This document shows positions 1 through 6,377 of a stretch of 11,088 nt of DNA, in pieces (within the stretch, counting starts at the first letter, position 1; every line of letters starts with the position of its first letter). The position numbers and the translations under genes were made by a program. The notes beneath the pieces are model-generated. The model worked only from the letters and a program-made list of their open reading frames with translations, did no database searches and was not told the DNA's origin. Origin of the DNA: Eubacteriales bacterium (GTDB lineage: Bacteria; Bacillota; Clostridia; Christensenellales; CAG-138); contig JAUYTF010000144.1 of assembly GCA_030695285.1 (NCBI GenBank), positions 1 to 11,088 on the forward strand, read 5' to 3'.

Positions 1-58
1 AAAAGAACACATGGAAGCCCACGTCGCCATTGCGGCGGGAAACCGGATGAGCGAATAA
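1..58 (+). CDS. C-terminal end of an unidentified protein (partial)
   Basis: The frame starting at base 2 reads KEHMEAHVAIAAGNRMSE and ends with TAA at 56-58. The gene starts left of the window, so only 18 residues are visible and no family can be named. The placement fits a gene ending 61 nt before the methyltransferase on the same strand. A GC-rich stretch followed by five T residues (about 57-78) lies after the stop, but its pairing is poor, so it is not called as a terminator. This could also be a chance open frame. Confidence 0.4.
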   Translation, partial: KEHMEAHVAIAAGNRMSE

Positions 59-119
59 GCACCGGGCTCCCGCTTTTTCTCACTCTACCGACTCTTTCAG
101 ACGGCGGGAGGAAACCTGC

Positions 120-1325
120 ATGCGTATTTTTTGCACCAGCGAACGCCACGCAAACGGTGGCCCGGGCGAATTTATTCTGGCGCGCGTGGAACAAGCATTG
201 AACGGGCTCATCGCATCTTACTGCGGGCGCGTGCAGGTGGTTTACCTCGACCCTCCGTTTGGAACAGGCGATGTTTTTCATAGCAGGTTGGGCGCCGGAC
301 AGGCGAAGCTCACGCTGCCGACGTATACGGATGACATGGAGGAGACGGCCTATCTTTCGTGGATGCGCACCATTCTCGCCGGCGCAAGGGAGCTGCTCTG
401 CGAGAGCGGATCGATCTATCTGCACATTGACTATCGCATGAGCGCAAAACTGCGCCTGATGCTGGACGAGATTTTCGGCGCGCATAACTTCATGAACGAA
501 ATCGCCTGGTGCTATAAATCCGGCGGCAGGGCGACGCGATATTATCCGCGTAAGCACGACACCATCCTTTTCTATCGCAAAAGCGCGAAGGTATGTTTTA
601 ATATATCCGCAGTCGGCCGCCCACGCGGCCCGGAGAAGCGCAACCACATGAAGCGCTTCATCGACGAGAACGGCCGCATCTGCTTCACCATCCGCTCGGC
701 AGGCAAAATATACACGTATTATGAGGACACCCCCGTCTATCCTAGCGACGTTTGGGACGACATTGAGCACCTGCAGCAAAAGGACAGCGAGCGCGTGGGT
801 TACGCCACGCAAAAGCCGGAGGCGCTGCTTAGCCGCGTCATCCTCGCCTCGTCAAAACCCGGCGATCTGGTTTGCGATCTGTTTTCCGGCAGCGGCACGA
901 CCGCAGCCGCGGCGAGCAGACACGGCAGGCGGTTTCTTGCCGTAGACGCTTCCCCGCTGGCGCTCTACACGCTGCGCGCACGCCAGCTGAAATCCGCGAG
1001 CGCGCGCTCGCTCCTCGAGGGAGAGAGCGAACTCGTGCTGCGATATCCCGCAGACGAAACGCCCGCGCAGATCTCAGCGAAGATCGTCACCCAGCGTGGC
1101 AAGCAAATGCTTTTGATCGAGCGAGCTTCGTTTGCGCCCGATTACCCGCTCGTCTACGCGGCGGTCGGCACAGCGCAAGAAGGCGTGTTCTCCCCTGTTT
1201 CAACAGACTGCCGGCCAGTGCTGCCACTGCTGTTGCCCCTCGGCGAGATCAGCCTGCCTGTCGCGCAGATAACGGATGCTTTGGGGCACACGGCTTTTTT
1301 TCAGATCGAACAAAAACCGGATTAG
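120..1325 (+). CDS. Site-specific DNA methyltransferase (beta-class, N6-adenine or N4-cytosine), solitary
   Basis: This 401-residue protein should transfer a methyl group from S-adenosylmethionine to an exocyclic amino group of adenine or cytosine in a specific DNA site. Motif order is that of the beta class (PF01555-like): catalytic DPPF at residues 44-47 followed by GTG, a KHDTILFY segment at 145-152, TQKPEALL at 230-237, then the SAM-binding FSGSGTT at 255-261 and VDAS at 275-278. Residues about 155-225 are the likely target-recognition region. The tail after about residue 290 (some 110 residues) matches nothing I recognise. The ATG has GGGAGG at 106-111, 8 nt upstream. No restriction endonuclease is visible in the window, so it may be an orphan enzyme, although a partner could lie left of base 1. 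It is followed 11 nt later by a YjbR-family gene. The family is certain; base type and target site are unknown. Confidence 0.9.
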   Translation: MRIFCTSERHANGGPGEFILARVEQALNGLIASYCGRVQVVYLDPPFGTGDVFHSRLGAGQAKLTLPTYTDDMEETAYLSWMRTILAGARELLCESGSIYLHIDYRMSAKLRLMLDEIFGAHNFMNEIAWCYKSGGRATRYYPRKHDTILFYRKSAKVCFNISAVGRPRGPEKRNHMKRFIDENGRICFTIRSAGKIYTYYEDTPVYPSDVWDDIEHLQQKDSERVGYATQKPEALLSRVILASSKPGDLVCDLFSGSGTTAAAASRHGRRFLAVDASPLALYTLRARQLKSASARSLLEGESELVLRYPADETPAQISAKIVTQRGKQMLLIERASFAPDYPLVYAAVGTAQEGVFSPVSTDCRPVLPLLLPLGEISLPVAQITDALGHTAFFQIEQKPD

Positions 1326-1336
1326 AGGAGAAAACG

Positions 1337-1696
1337 ATGCGGGATTGGATCAGTGACTATTGCCAGCAGAAGCAGGGTGTTACGCAGGAATTCAAGATGG
1401 CCTGGAACGCGACGCTGCATCTCGTCGGCAAAAAGATCTTCGTGATGCTCGGCGAATACAAGGACGGCAGGCCGCTACTCACCGTCAAGCTGGAGCCGGC
1501 TTTCTCCGAAATTCTCCGCGCGCAGTTTCCCGGCGACATCATCCCCGGTTATTACACAGACAAAAACCACTGGAGCTCGCTCTTTCTGGACAGCGCCGTG
1601 CCGGACGACACCGCGCGCGCTATGCTGGACAATGCCTACGAGACTACCTTCGCAACATTGACCAAAAAGATGCAGTCTCAGATTCTCGCGCAATAG
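1337..1696 (+). CDS. MmcQ/YjbR family protein
   Basis: This is a 119-residue protein of the MmcQ/YjbR (DUF419) family, usually about 110-130 residues long, so it looks complete. Family hallmarks are the LVGKKIFVML strand at residues 29-38, the LTVKLEP segment near 48-54, PGYYTDKNHW at 70-79 and a C-terminal helix ending TLTKK. The fold is described as a double-wing type with a possible DNA-binding role, but no biochemical function is established for the family. The ATG at 1337 has GAGGAG at 1325-1330, whose first base is the last base of the methyltransferase stop codon, so the two genes are almost certainly translated from one mRNA and probably coupled. A strong terminator follows at once. 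A longer open frame runs upstream through the methyltransferase gene, but the ribosome binding site and family length support this start. Confidence 0.88.
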   Translation: MRDWISDYCQQKQGVTQEFKMAWNATLHLVGKKIFVMLGEYKDGRPLLTVKLEPAFSEILRAQFPGDIIPGYYTDKNHWSSLFLDSAVPDDTARAMLDNAYETTFATLTKKMQSQILAQ

Positions 1697-1699
1697 TAC

Positions 1700-1720
1700 C
1701 GCCCGCAGGGGCGTTTTTTT
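1700..1720 (+). terminator. Rho-independent terminator of the methyltransferase-YjbR unit
   Basis: A perfect 5-bp GC stem, CGCCC (1700-1704) with GGGCG (1709-1713), closes a GCAG loop and is followed directly by seven T residues (1714-1720). It starts 3 nt after the YjbR stop. This is a textbook intrinsic terminator and separates the unit from the flippase gene. Confidence 0.85.
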
Positions 1721-1753
1721 ACGTAGAATTGCGTAGACAGTCGTTTCATCAAA

Positions 1754-1804
1754 AAACATGAGCCAATGTTTCATGATAAGTTCACGTTTCATTTCTTGTG
1801 AAAT
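1754..1804. promoter_or_regulatory. Cluster of short dyads and GTTTCAT repeats upstream of the flippase gene
   Basis: The 145-nt gap after the terminator is visibly AT-richer than its surroundings. It contains the inverted repeat AAACAT-N6-ATGTTT (1754-1771), TTCAC-N12-GTGAA (1781-1802), the hairpin ATTTC-TTGT-GAAAT (1791-1804), and three copies of GTTTCAT at 1743, 1768 and 1786. These lie upstream of the proposed promoter, where operators would sit. Short dyads are common in AT-rich DNA, so the regulatory role is inference only. Confidence 0.3.
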
Positions 1805-1834
1805 ATGGCAATCTATCCTACTTTCAGGTATGAT
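1805..1834 (+). promoter_or_regulatory. Candidate promoter of the flippase gene, giving a leaderless mRNA
   Basis: The -10 hexamer TATGAT (1829-1834, five of six to consensus) is preceded with an 18-nt spacer by ATGGCA (1805-1810, four of six to TTGACA). Transcription would then begin about 7 nt downstream, at or next to the ATG at 1842. No Shine-Dalgarno sequence is correctly spaced for this ATG or for the upstream alternatives at 1758 and 1830, which agrees with a leaderless message. Confidence 0.4.
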
Positions 1835-1841
1835 TTCACTT

Positions 1842-2951
1842 ATGGATAATCAGCCGATACATACGGCGCCACAGAGCGCAGCAACAACTGAAAACGCGAA
1901 GAACAAGAAGAGCAGTAAACGACTACGCCTTATTAGTTCTATCCTTATGCTGGCATTGATTGCTGTTACATTCATTGTGATTCTTCTCGATACGTCACTT
2001 GGAGAGATTTGGTCTTCCGTAGAGTCATCTGACCCACGATGGCTACTTGCCGCTCTTGGCACCTCGCTCTTCGCATCGTTGATGTTCGGCGTTGCGCTGC
2101 ATATCGCATTGCGCGCGCTCCAACGAAAGCCAATCTCCCTGCTTCGAAATCTCGGCTTCGGCTATATCGGGCAATACTACTCCTCGGTGACCCCCACGGG
2201 TGCTGGCGGGCAACCGATGCAGCTCTACTATATGCTTTCTTACGGAGTCGAGGTTTCCTATGCGTCGCTTGCGCTGCTTTTGGTTAACGCAGCGCATCAA
2301 CTCGTGGTTCTGCTAATACCGACCGTACTGTTTCCGTTTCGCGCGAGGTTGATTCTCGATAATCTCGGCGGATTTCTCTGGCTCTTTTTGTTTGGGGCTC
2401 TGATCAATATCGGCCTGATTCTGTTTTTACTGTTTGCAATGTTTTCCAACAATTTCGCAGGCAGCTTTGTGCGCAAAGCCATCTCGTTCTTGACAAAACT
2501 GCGCATCGTAAAGCATCCGGAGCGAATTGAGAAGCGTGTTTCCGACCAGATCACGCTGTATCAAAAAGGCGCTGAAGTGTTCAAGGGTCACAAATGGCTT
2601 CTGGTTGCAGAGTTAGTTTCCTATGTTTTGCTCCTCGGGGCACAGTTTTTGATTCCTTATTTCATCTACCGTGCGTTTCACCTGACGCAATATGGAATGG
2701 TCGATTTTATTGCGCTTCAATCCGTGCTGTATCTCTCGGTTTTTTTCCTGCCAATCCCCGGCTCGGCAGGCGCGAGCGAGAGCGGTTTTGTAAAGCTCTT
2801 CCGTGTGCTGTATCAAAGCGCATTCATTGTTCCTGCAATGCTGCTCAGCCGCGTAGCTAGTTTTTACTTCATCCTTCTCCTCAGCAGCGCGGTTTCTCTT
2901 GCCATGCAGCTCGTGCTCTCCTACCGGCACAAGCATAATCAACTGCTATAA
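1842..2951 (+). CDS. YbhN/UPF0104-type integral membrane protein (MprF flippase-domain-like)
   Basis: From the ATG at 1842 this is a 369-residue polytopic membrane protein with about eight hydrophobic segments, preceded by a Lys/Arg-rich cytoplasmic N-terminus. Two signatures of the lysylphosphatidylglycerol synthase transmembrane family (PF03706, also YbhN or AglD-like) are plain: SVTPTGAGGQP near residues 115-125 and PIPGSAGASESG near 304-315. In MprF the equivalent domain flips aminoacyl-phospholipids; stand-alone members probably move a lipid or lipid-linked sugar, substrate unknown. There is no C-terminal aminoacyltransferase domain. The frame is open back to an ATG at 1758, giving 28 more residues (MSQCF...), but these look unlike the family and lie in AT-rich regulatory DNA, so 1842 is preferred. 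Base composition is lower in GC than the neighbours, which may hint at a separate origin. It is transcribed towards dnaJ. Confidence 0.85.
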   Translation: MDNQPIHTAPQSAATTENAKNKKSSKRLRLISSILMLALIAVTFIVILLDTSLGEIWSSVESSDPRWLLAALGTSLFASLMFGVALHIALRALQRKPISLLRNLGFGYIGQYYSSVTPTGAGGQPMQLYYMLSYGVEVSYASLALLLVNAAHQLVVLLIPTVLFPFRARLILDNLGGFLWLFLFGALINIGLILFLLFAMFSNNFAGSFVRKAISFLTKLRIVKHPERIEKRVSDQITLYQKGAEVFKGHKWLLVAELVSYVLLLGAQFLIPYFIYRAFHLTQYGMVDFIALQSVLYLSVFFLPIPGSAGASESGFVKLFRVLYQSAFIVPAMLLSRVASFYFILLLSSAVSLAMQLVLSYRHKHNQLL

Positions 2952-2972
2952 TAAATTTCTCGCGCTAAACAA

Positions 2973-3007
2973 AACAGCCTCTCTGACACAAAATCAGAGA
3001 GGCTGTT
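2973..3007 (-). terminator. Terminator after dnaJ, between convergent genes
   Basis: A perfect 14-bp stem, AACAGCCTCTCTGA (2973-2986) with its complement at 2994-3007, encloses a 7-nt loop. On the minus strand the stem is followed by TTTTGTTT, a usable U-tract, and it lies about 34 nt after the dnaJ stop. On the plus strand no T-run follows, so it would end flippase transcripts only poorly, although the stem itself may stabilise both 3' ends. Confidence 0.85.
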
Positions 3008-3040
3008 GCTCTGCATATGGTTGCACGATCTATGCGGTCA

Positions 3041-4156
3041 TCACCGCTTCTTTTTTGCGGCGCGCCCTTCTGCGGTTTCACCAAGCGTTTCGGCAAACTG
3101 CTCCAGTAGCTTTTTCTGCTCGTCCGTCAGGTGCTTTGGCACCTCTACGTTAACGGTGACCAGAAGGTCCCCTTTTCCGTTCGCGTTGAGCCGCTGAATG
3201 CCCTGATCACGCAGACGATAGGTAGAGCCTGTTTGCGTTCCGGCGGGAATCTGGTACTTGACGCTCTCCTTGAGCGTGGGCACCGTCAGGCTGCCTCCGA
3301 GCGCCGCCATCGTGTAGCTGATGGGCATCTCCAGATAGAGGTCATATCCTTTTCGCGTAAAGCGCTTATGCGAGCGTACATTGATGGTCACATACAAATC
3401 GCCGTTGGGCCCGCCTCTGTGCCCCGCGCTGCCCATGCCGCGCAGGCAAAGGCTCTGTCCATTGTCGATGCCCGCTGGTATCTTGACCGCTTTTTTCAGG
3501 TTTTTTCGGACGCGCCCTGTTCCGCGGCAGTCTGCGCAGGGGTTGGCAATTACCTTGCCGGTGCCTTTGCAAGCCGTGCAGGGCCGCGTGGACGTAAAGG
3601 AACCGAGGATCGTACTCTGCTGCGTGCGCACCTGCCCCGCGCCATTGCAGGTTTTGCAGGTGACCGGCTCAGTGCCCGGCTTTGCGCCAGAACCGTGGCA
3701 GGTTTCGCAGGTTTCCTCGCGCGGGATGGTGATCTCCTTCTCCACGCCGAACGCCGCTTCTTCGAACGTGATGGTCATGTTGTAGCGAAGATCGTCGCCC
3801 GGAATTGGGCCGTTGCGCGACTGTCCGCCGCCAAAACCGCCGCCGAACATCTGCCCTAAGATATCGCCAAAATCGCCAAAGCCGCCGAATCCGCCGCCCG
3901 CGAACGGGTCTTGCCCGCCCATGCTTGGGTCGAACGCCGCGTGGCCGAATTGATCGTATTTCGCGCGCTTGTCCGCGTCGGAGAGAATCTCCGCCGCTTC
4001 GTTTAGCTCTTTAAACTGTGCTTCCTTGGCTTTGTCGCCGGGATGCAGGTCGGGGTGGCACTCCTTCGCTTTCTTGCGGAATGCGCTCTTGATGTCGCTT
4101 TCCGTGGCGGTCTTACTCACACCCAGTATCTCGTAATAGTCGCGTTTTTCTGCCAA
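3041..4156 (-). CDS. dnaJ: Chaperone protein DnaJ (Hsp40), TTG start
   Basis: DnaJ binds unfolded proteins and stimulates the ATPase of DnaK in the cytoplasm. The 371 residues show the full type I layout. The J domain spans residues 5-70 with HPD at 34-36. A Gly/Phe-rich linker covers about 79-115. Four zinc-binding CxxCxGxG repeats lie at 150-157, 167-174, 193-200 and 207-214. A C-terminal substrate-binding region ends in a Lys/Arg-rich tail. The start codon is TTG (CAA at 4154-4156), supported by GAGGTG 7 nt upstream and by the family-typical N-terminus (M)AEKRDYYEILGV. It is the last gene of the hrcA operon, 179 nt after dnaK; that gap holds two hairpins, so its expression may be tuned apart from dnaK. 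Confidence 0.97.
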   Translation of the reverse strand: MAEKRDYYEILGVSKTATESDIKSAFRKKAKECHPDLHPGDKAKEAQFKELNEAAEILSDADKRAKYDQFGHAAFDPSMGGQDPFAGGGFGGFGDFGDILGQMFGGGFGGGQSRNGPIPGDDLRYNMTITFEEAAFGVEKEITIPREETCETCHGSGAKPGTEPVTCKTCNGAGQVRTQQSTILGSFTSTRPCTACKGTGKVIANPCADCRGTGRVRKNLKKAVKIPAGIDNGQSLCLRGMGSAGHRGGPNGDLYVTINVRSHKRFTRKGYDLYLEMPISYTMAALGGSLTVPTLKESVKYQIPAGTQTGSTYRLRDQGIQRLNANGKGDLLVTVNVEVPKHLTDEQKKLLEQFAETLGETAEGRAAKKKR

Positions 4157-4162
4157 CGCCCG

Positions 4163-4170
4163 TCACCTCT
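4163..4170 (-). promoter_or_regulatory. Ribosome binding site fixing the TTG start of dnaJ
   Basis: On the minus strand AGAGGTGA (4163-4170) lies with its GAGGTG core 7 nt before the TTG at 4156. No ATG or GTG nearby gives a J domain with a better placed site, so this decides the start. Confidence 0.75.
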
Positions 4171-4175
4171 CTACC

Positions 4176-4201
4176 GAAAGCGCGTTTTTTTCTGCGCTTT
4201 C
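4176..4201 (-). other. Hairpin just upstream of the dnaJ ribosome binding site
   Basis: GAAAGCGC (4176-4183) pairs with GCGCTTTC (4194-4201) around a 10-nt loop that is A-rich on the dnaJ sense strand. There is no T-run after it on the minus strand. It sits 5 nt before the dnaJ Shine-Dalgarno sequence, so it could mark a 5' end or affect dnaJ translation. A function is inferred only. Confidence 0.4.
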
Positions 4202-4267
4202 CCTACTACTTTTTTTGACTCGGCATGAAACGCAGCTATTGCATCTCACCCGGTTTTGATTCCAACA

Positions 4268-4296
4268 AGGAGGCGCAAGCCTTTGTTGCGCCTCCT
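4268..4296 (-). other. Stable hairpin in the dnaK-dnaJ gap (possible attenuator or mRNA 3'-end stabiliser)
   Basis: AGGAGGCGCAA (4268-4278) pairs perfectly with TTGCGCCTCCT (4286-4296), an 11-bp GC-rich stem with a 7-nt loop, 39 nt after the dnaK stop. The minus-strand sequence after the stem (TGTTGGAATC) lacks a U-tract, so it is not a canonical terminator. It could slow polymerase, protect the dnaK mRNA from 3' decay, or be a processing point. Confidence 0.55.
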
Positions 4297-4335
4297 CGCT
4301 GTTATTCAATTATGATACTACGCTGCGACAGATGC

Positions 4336-6186
4336 TTACTTATTGTCGTCCACAACTTCGTAATCGGCGTCTACCACGTTGTCTTTGCCCTGGCTGTCGG
4401 CATCAGCATTGCCGTCCTGTGCGTTCGGGTCAAAACCTGCGTCGCCCGCCTGTTGCTGCGCCTGCTCGTAGACTTTGCCAAAGACGCTGTAGCTCACCTC
4501 GGTGAGGCTCTCCGTAGCGGTCTTGATCATCTCCACGTCGCCGCCTTCCAGGGTCTTTCTGAGGTCTGCAATCGACTTTTCGATCTGCTCCTTACCGGAA
4601 GCATCGATCTTATCGCCCATATCTTTCAGGCTGCGCTCGGTTGTGTAGATCAACTGATCGGCGTGGTTCTTCGTCTCGACCTCGTCCTTACGCTTCTTGT
4701 CCTCATCCGCAAACTTTTCAGAGTCCGCAACCGCACGCTTGATTTCATCCTCGTTGAGGTTGCTTGATGCGGTGATGGTCACGTTCTGCTGATTGCCTGT
4801 ACCGAGATCCTTTGCAGAGACGTGTACAATGCCGTTTGCGTCGATGTCAAAGGAGACTTCGATCTGCGGCACGCCGCGGGGCGACGGCGCAATGCCCGTG
4901 AGCTGGAATCTGCCCAGGGTCTTGTTGCCCTGCACCATGCCGCGCTCGCCCTGGAGCACGTGCACTTCAACGCTGGTCTGACCGTCCGCTGCTGTGGAGA
5001 AAATCTGGCTCTTCTTCGTGGGGATGGTGGTGTTACGCTCAATGAGCTTTGTGAATACGCCGCCCACGGTCTCAATACCCAGAGACAACGGGGTAACGTC
5101 CAGCAGCAGAATGTCCTTGACTTCGCCGCCAAGTACGCCGCCCTGAATGGACGCGCCGATAGCGACACATTCGTCGGGGTTGATGCCCTTAAACGGTTCT
5201 TTGCCGGTGATCTTTTTGACCACATCCTGCACGAGCGGAATACGGGATGAACCGCCGACGAGGATGACCTTATCTATCTGAGACGCGGAGAGGCCGGAAT
5301 CGCTGAGGCACTTCTGCATGAGCGTTCTGGTCTGCTCGACAAGGTCGTTGATCAGCTCGTTGAACTTCGCGCGGGTGATGGTGATATCGAGGTGCTTGGG
5401 ACCCGATTTATCCATGGTGATAAACGGCAGGTTGATCGTGGTCTGCGCGACACCGGAGAGGTCGATCTTCGCCTTTTCGGAGGCTTCCTTGAGGCGCTGA
5501 AGCGCCATCTTGTCCTGACGCAGGTCGATGCCGCTACTTTTCTTAAAGTCGTCGGCGATGTAGTCCATGATCAGTTGATCAAAGTCGTCGCCGCCAAGGC
5601 GGTTGTTGCCCGCTGTCGCGAGAACCTGAAACACGCCGTCGCCGATTTCGAGGATCGAGACGTCAAACGTGCCGCCGCCGAGATCGTAGACCAGAATCTT
5701 CTGGTTGTTTTCTTTGTCCATGCCATAGGCCAGCGCTGCCGCCGTCGGTTCGTTGATGATGCGCAGCACTTCGAGGCCCGCGATGCGGCCCGCGTCCTTG
5801 GTCGCCTGACGCTGGCTGTCGGTGAAGTACGCCGGAACGGTGATGACCGCCTGCGTGACGGTTTCGCCAAGGTAGGCTTCCGCGTCGGTCTTGAGTTTTT
5901 GCAGGATCATAGCGGAGATTTCCTGCGGAGTGTAGTCTTTTCCCTCGATATGAACCTTACGCGAAGAGCCCATGTCACGCTTGATCGAGGCGATCGTGCG
6001 ATCCGGATTCGTGATGGCCTGGCGCTTTGCGATGTTGCCAACCATGCGCTCGCCGTCCTTAAACGCAACCACGGATGGCGTGGTGCGCATACCTTCGGAG
6101 TTGGGGATGACGACCGGTTCGCCGCCTTCTAGGAAAGCGACGCACGAGTTCGTTGTGCCAAGGTCGATGCCGATGATTTTGCCCAT
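4336..6186 (-). CDS. dnaK: Molecular chaperone DnaK (Hsp70)
   Basis: DnaK is the ATP-dependent cytoplasmic Hsp70 that folds, refolds and disaggregates proteins together with DnaJ and GrpE. All 616 residues expected are present. The nucleotide-binding domain has GIDLGTTNS at 6-14, DLGGGTFD at 168-175 and VGGSSRIP at 310-317. The interdomain linker ends at DVTPLSL (363-369). The substrate-binding domain and helical lid follow, and the tail ends DADYEVVDD, the usual C-terminal motif. The region around residues 70-85 is short, as in Gram-positive DnaKs that lack the roughly 23-residue insert of proteobacterial proteins. The ATG at 6186 has GGAGG about 9 nt upstream. It lies 170 nt after grpE across an unusual tandem repeat. 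A TAGAAT resembling a -10 box lies shortly before the ribosome binding site, but no -35 accompanies it. Confidence 0.98.
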   Translation of the reverse strand: MGKIIGIDLGTTNSCVAFLEGGEPVVIPNSEGMRTTPSVVAFKDGERMVGNIAKRQAITNPDRTIASIKRDMGSSRKVHIEGKDYTPQEISAMILQKLKTDAEAYLGETVTQAVITVPAYFTDSQRQATKDAGRIAGLEVLRIINEPTAAALAYGMDKENNQKILVYDLGGGTFDVSILEIGDGVFQVLATAGNNRLGGDDFDQLIMDYIADDFKKSSGIDLRQDKMALQRLKEASEKAKIDLSGVAQTTINLPFITMDKSGPKHLDITITRAKFNELINDLVEQTRTLMQKCLSDSGLSASQIDKVILVGGSSRIPLVQDVVKKITGKEPFKGINPDECVAIGASIQGGVLGGEVKDILLLDVTPLSLGIETVGGVFTKLIERNTTIPTKKSQIFSTAADGQTSVEVHVLQGERGMVQGNKTLGRFQLTGIAPSPRGVPQIEVSFDIDANGIVHVSAKDLGTGNQQNVTITASSNLNEDEIKRAVADSEKFADEDKKRKDEVETKNHADQLIYTTERSLKDMGDKIDASGKEQIEKSIADLRKTLEGGDVEMIKTATESLTEVSYSVFGKVYEQAQQQAGDAGFDPNAQDGNADADSQGKDNVVDADYEVVDDNK

Positions 6187-6221
6187 AATAAGTATCCTCC
6201 AAGTATTCTATATAATAATGT

Positions 6222-6377
6222 TTCCAGCCTCTGGAAAAATGTATTCTGATTTTATTCTGCCACTTTGGCCAAGCTAAAGTCTCTGGACCAATGTCTTCTT
6301 TCTTGTTCCGCGACTATGACGATACTTCCAGTCTCCGGAAAAATGAATCCCAACTTCTATTCAGCCACTTTGACCAT
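6222..6377 (-). repeat. Diverged ~52-bp tandem triplication spanning the grpE 3' end and the grpE-dnaK gap
   Basis: Three units begin at 6222, 6274 and 6326. The core AG(T/C)CTC(T/C)GGA recurs at 6226, 6278 and 6330, exactly 52 bp apart. By my count units 1 and 2 match at 34 of 52 positions without gaps, and units 1 and 3 at about 41 of 50 with one gap. The unit nearest grpE contains the gene's last codons (MVKVAE and TAG); the others carry relics reading IVIVAE and LAKVAE plus TAA. Units 1 and 3 each contain a small hairpin, TTCCAG-N3-CTGGAA in unit 1 and one mismatch in unit 3. It most likely arose by tandem duplication of the grpE 3' end with later decay. Confidence 0.75.

Noticed and set aside
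57..78. Possible terminator before the methyltransferase (GC-rich stretch then five T residues)
   Set aside because: The arms pair only through AAGC/GCTT with a bulge, or GGG/CCC with a 2-nt loop; too weak to call.
872..1336. Extended frame upstream of the YjbR-family gene suggesting a fusion or longer protein
   Set aside because: It overlaps the methyltransferase out of frame; the GAGGAG site and family length fix the start at 1337.
1758..1841. 28-residue N-terminal extension of the flippase-like protein
   Set aside because: No ribosome binding site, unlike the family N-terminus, and overlaps the likely promoter and dyads.
3131..3859. Long plus-strand open frame over dnaJ
   Set aside because: It is opposite a clear dnaJ gene, has biased composition and no family features; a shadow frame.
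5392..6132. Long plus-strand open frame over dnaK
   Set aside because: Antisense shadow of the highly conserved dnaK coding sequence.
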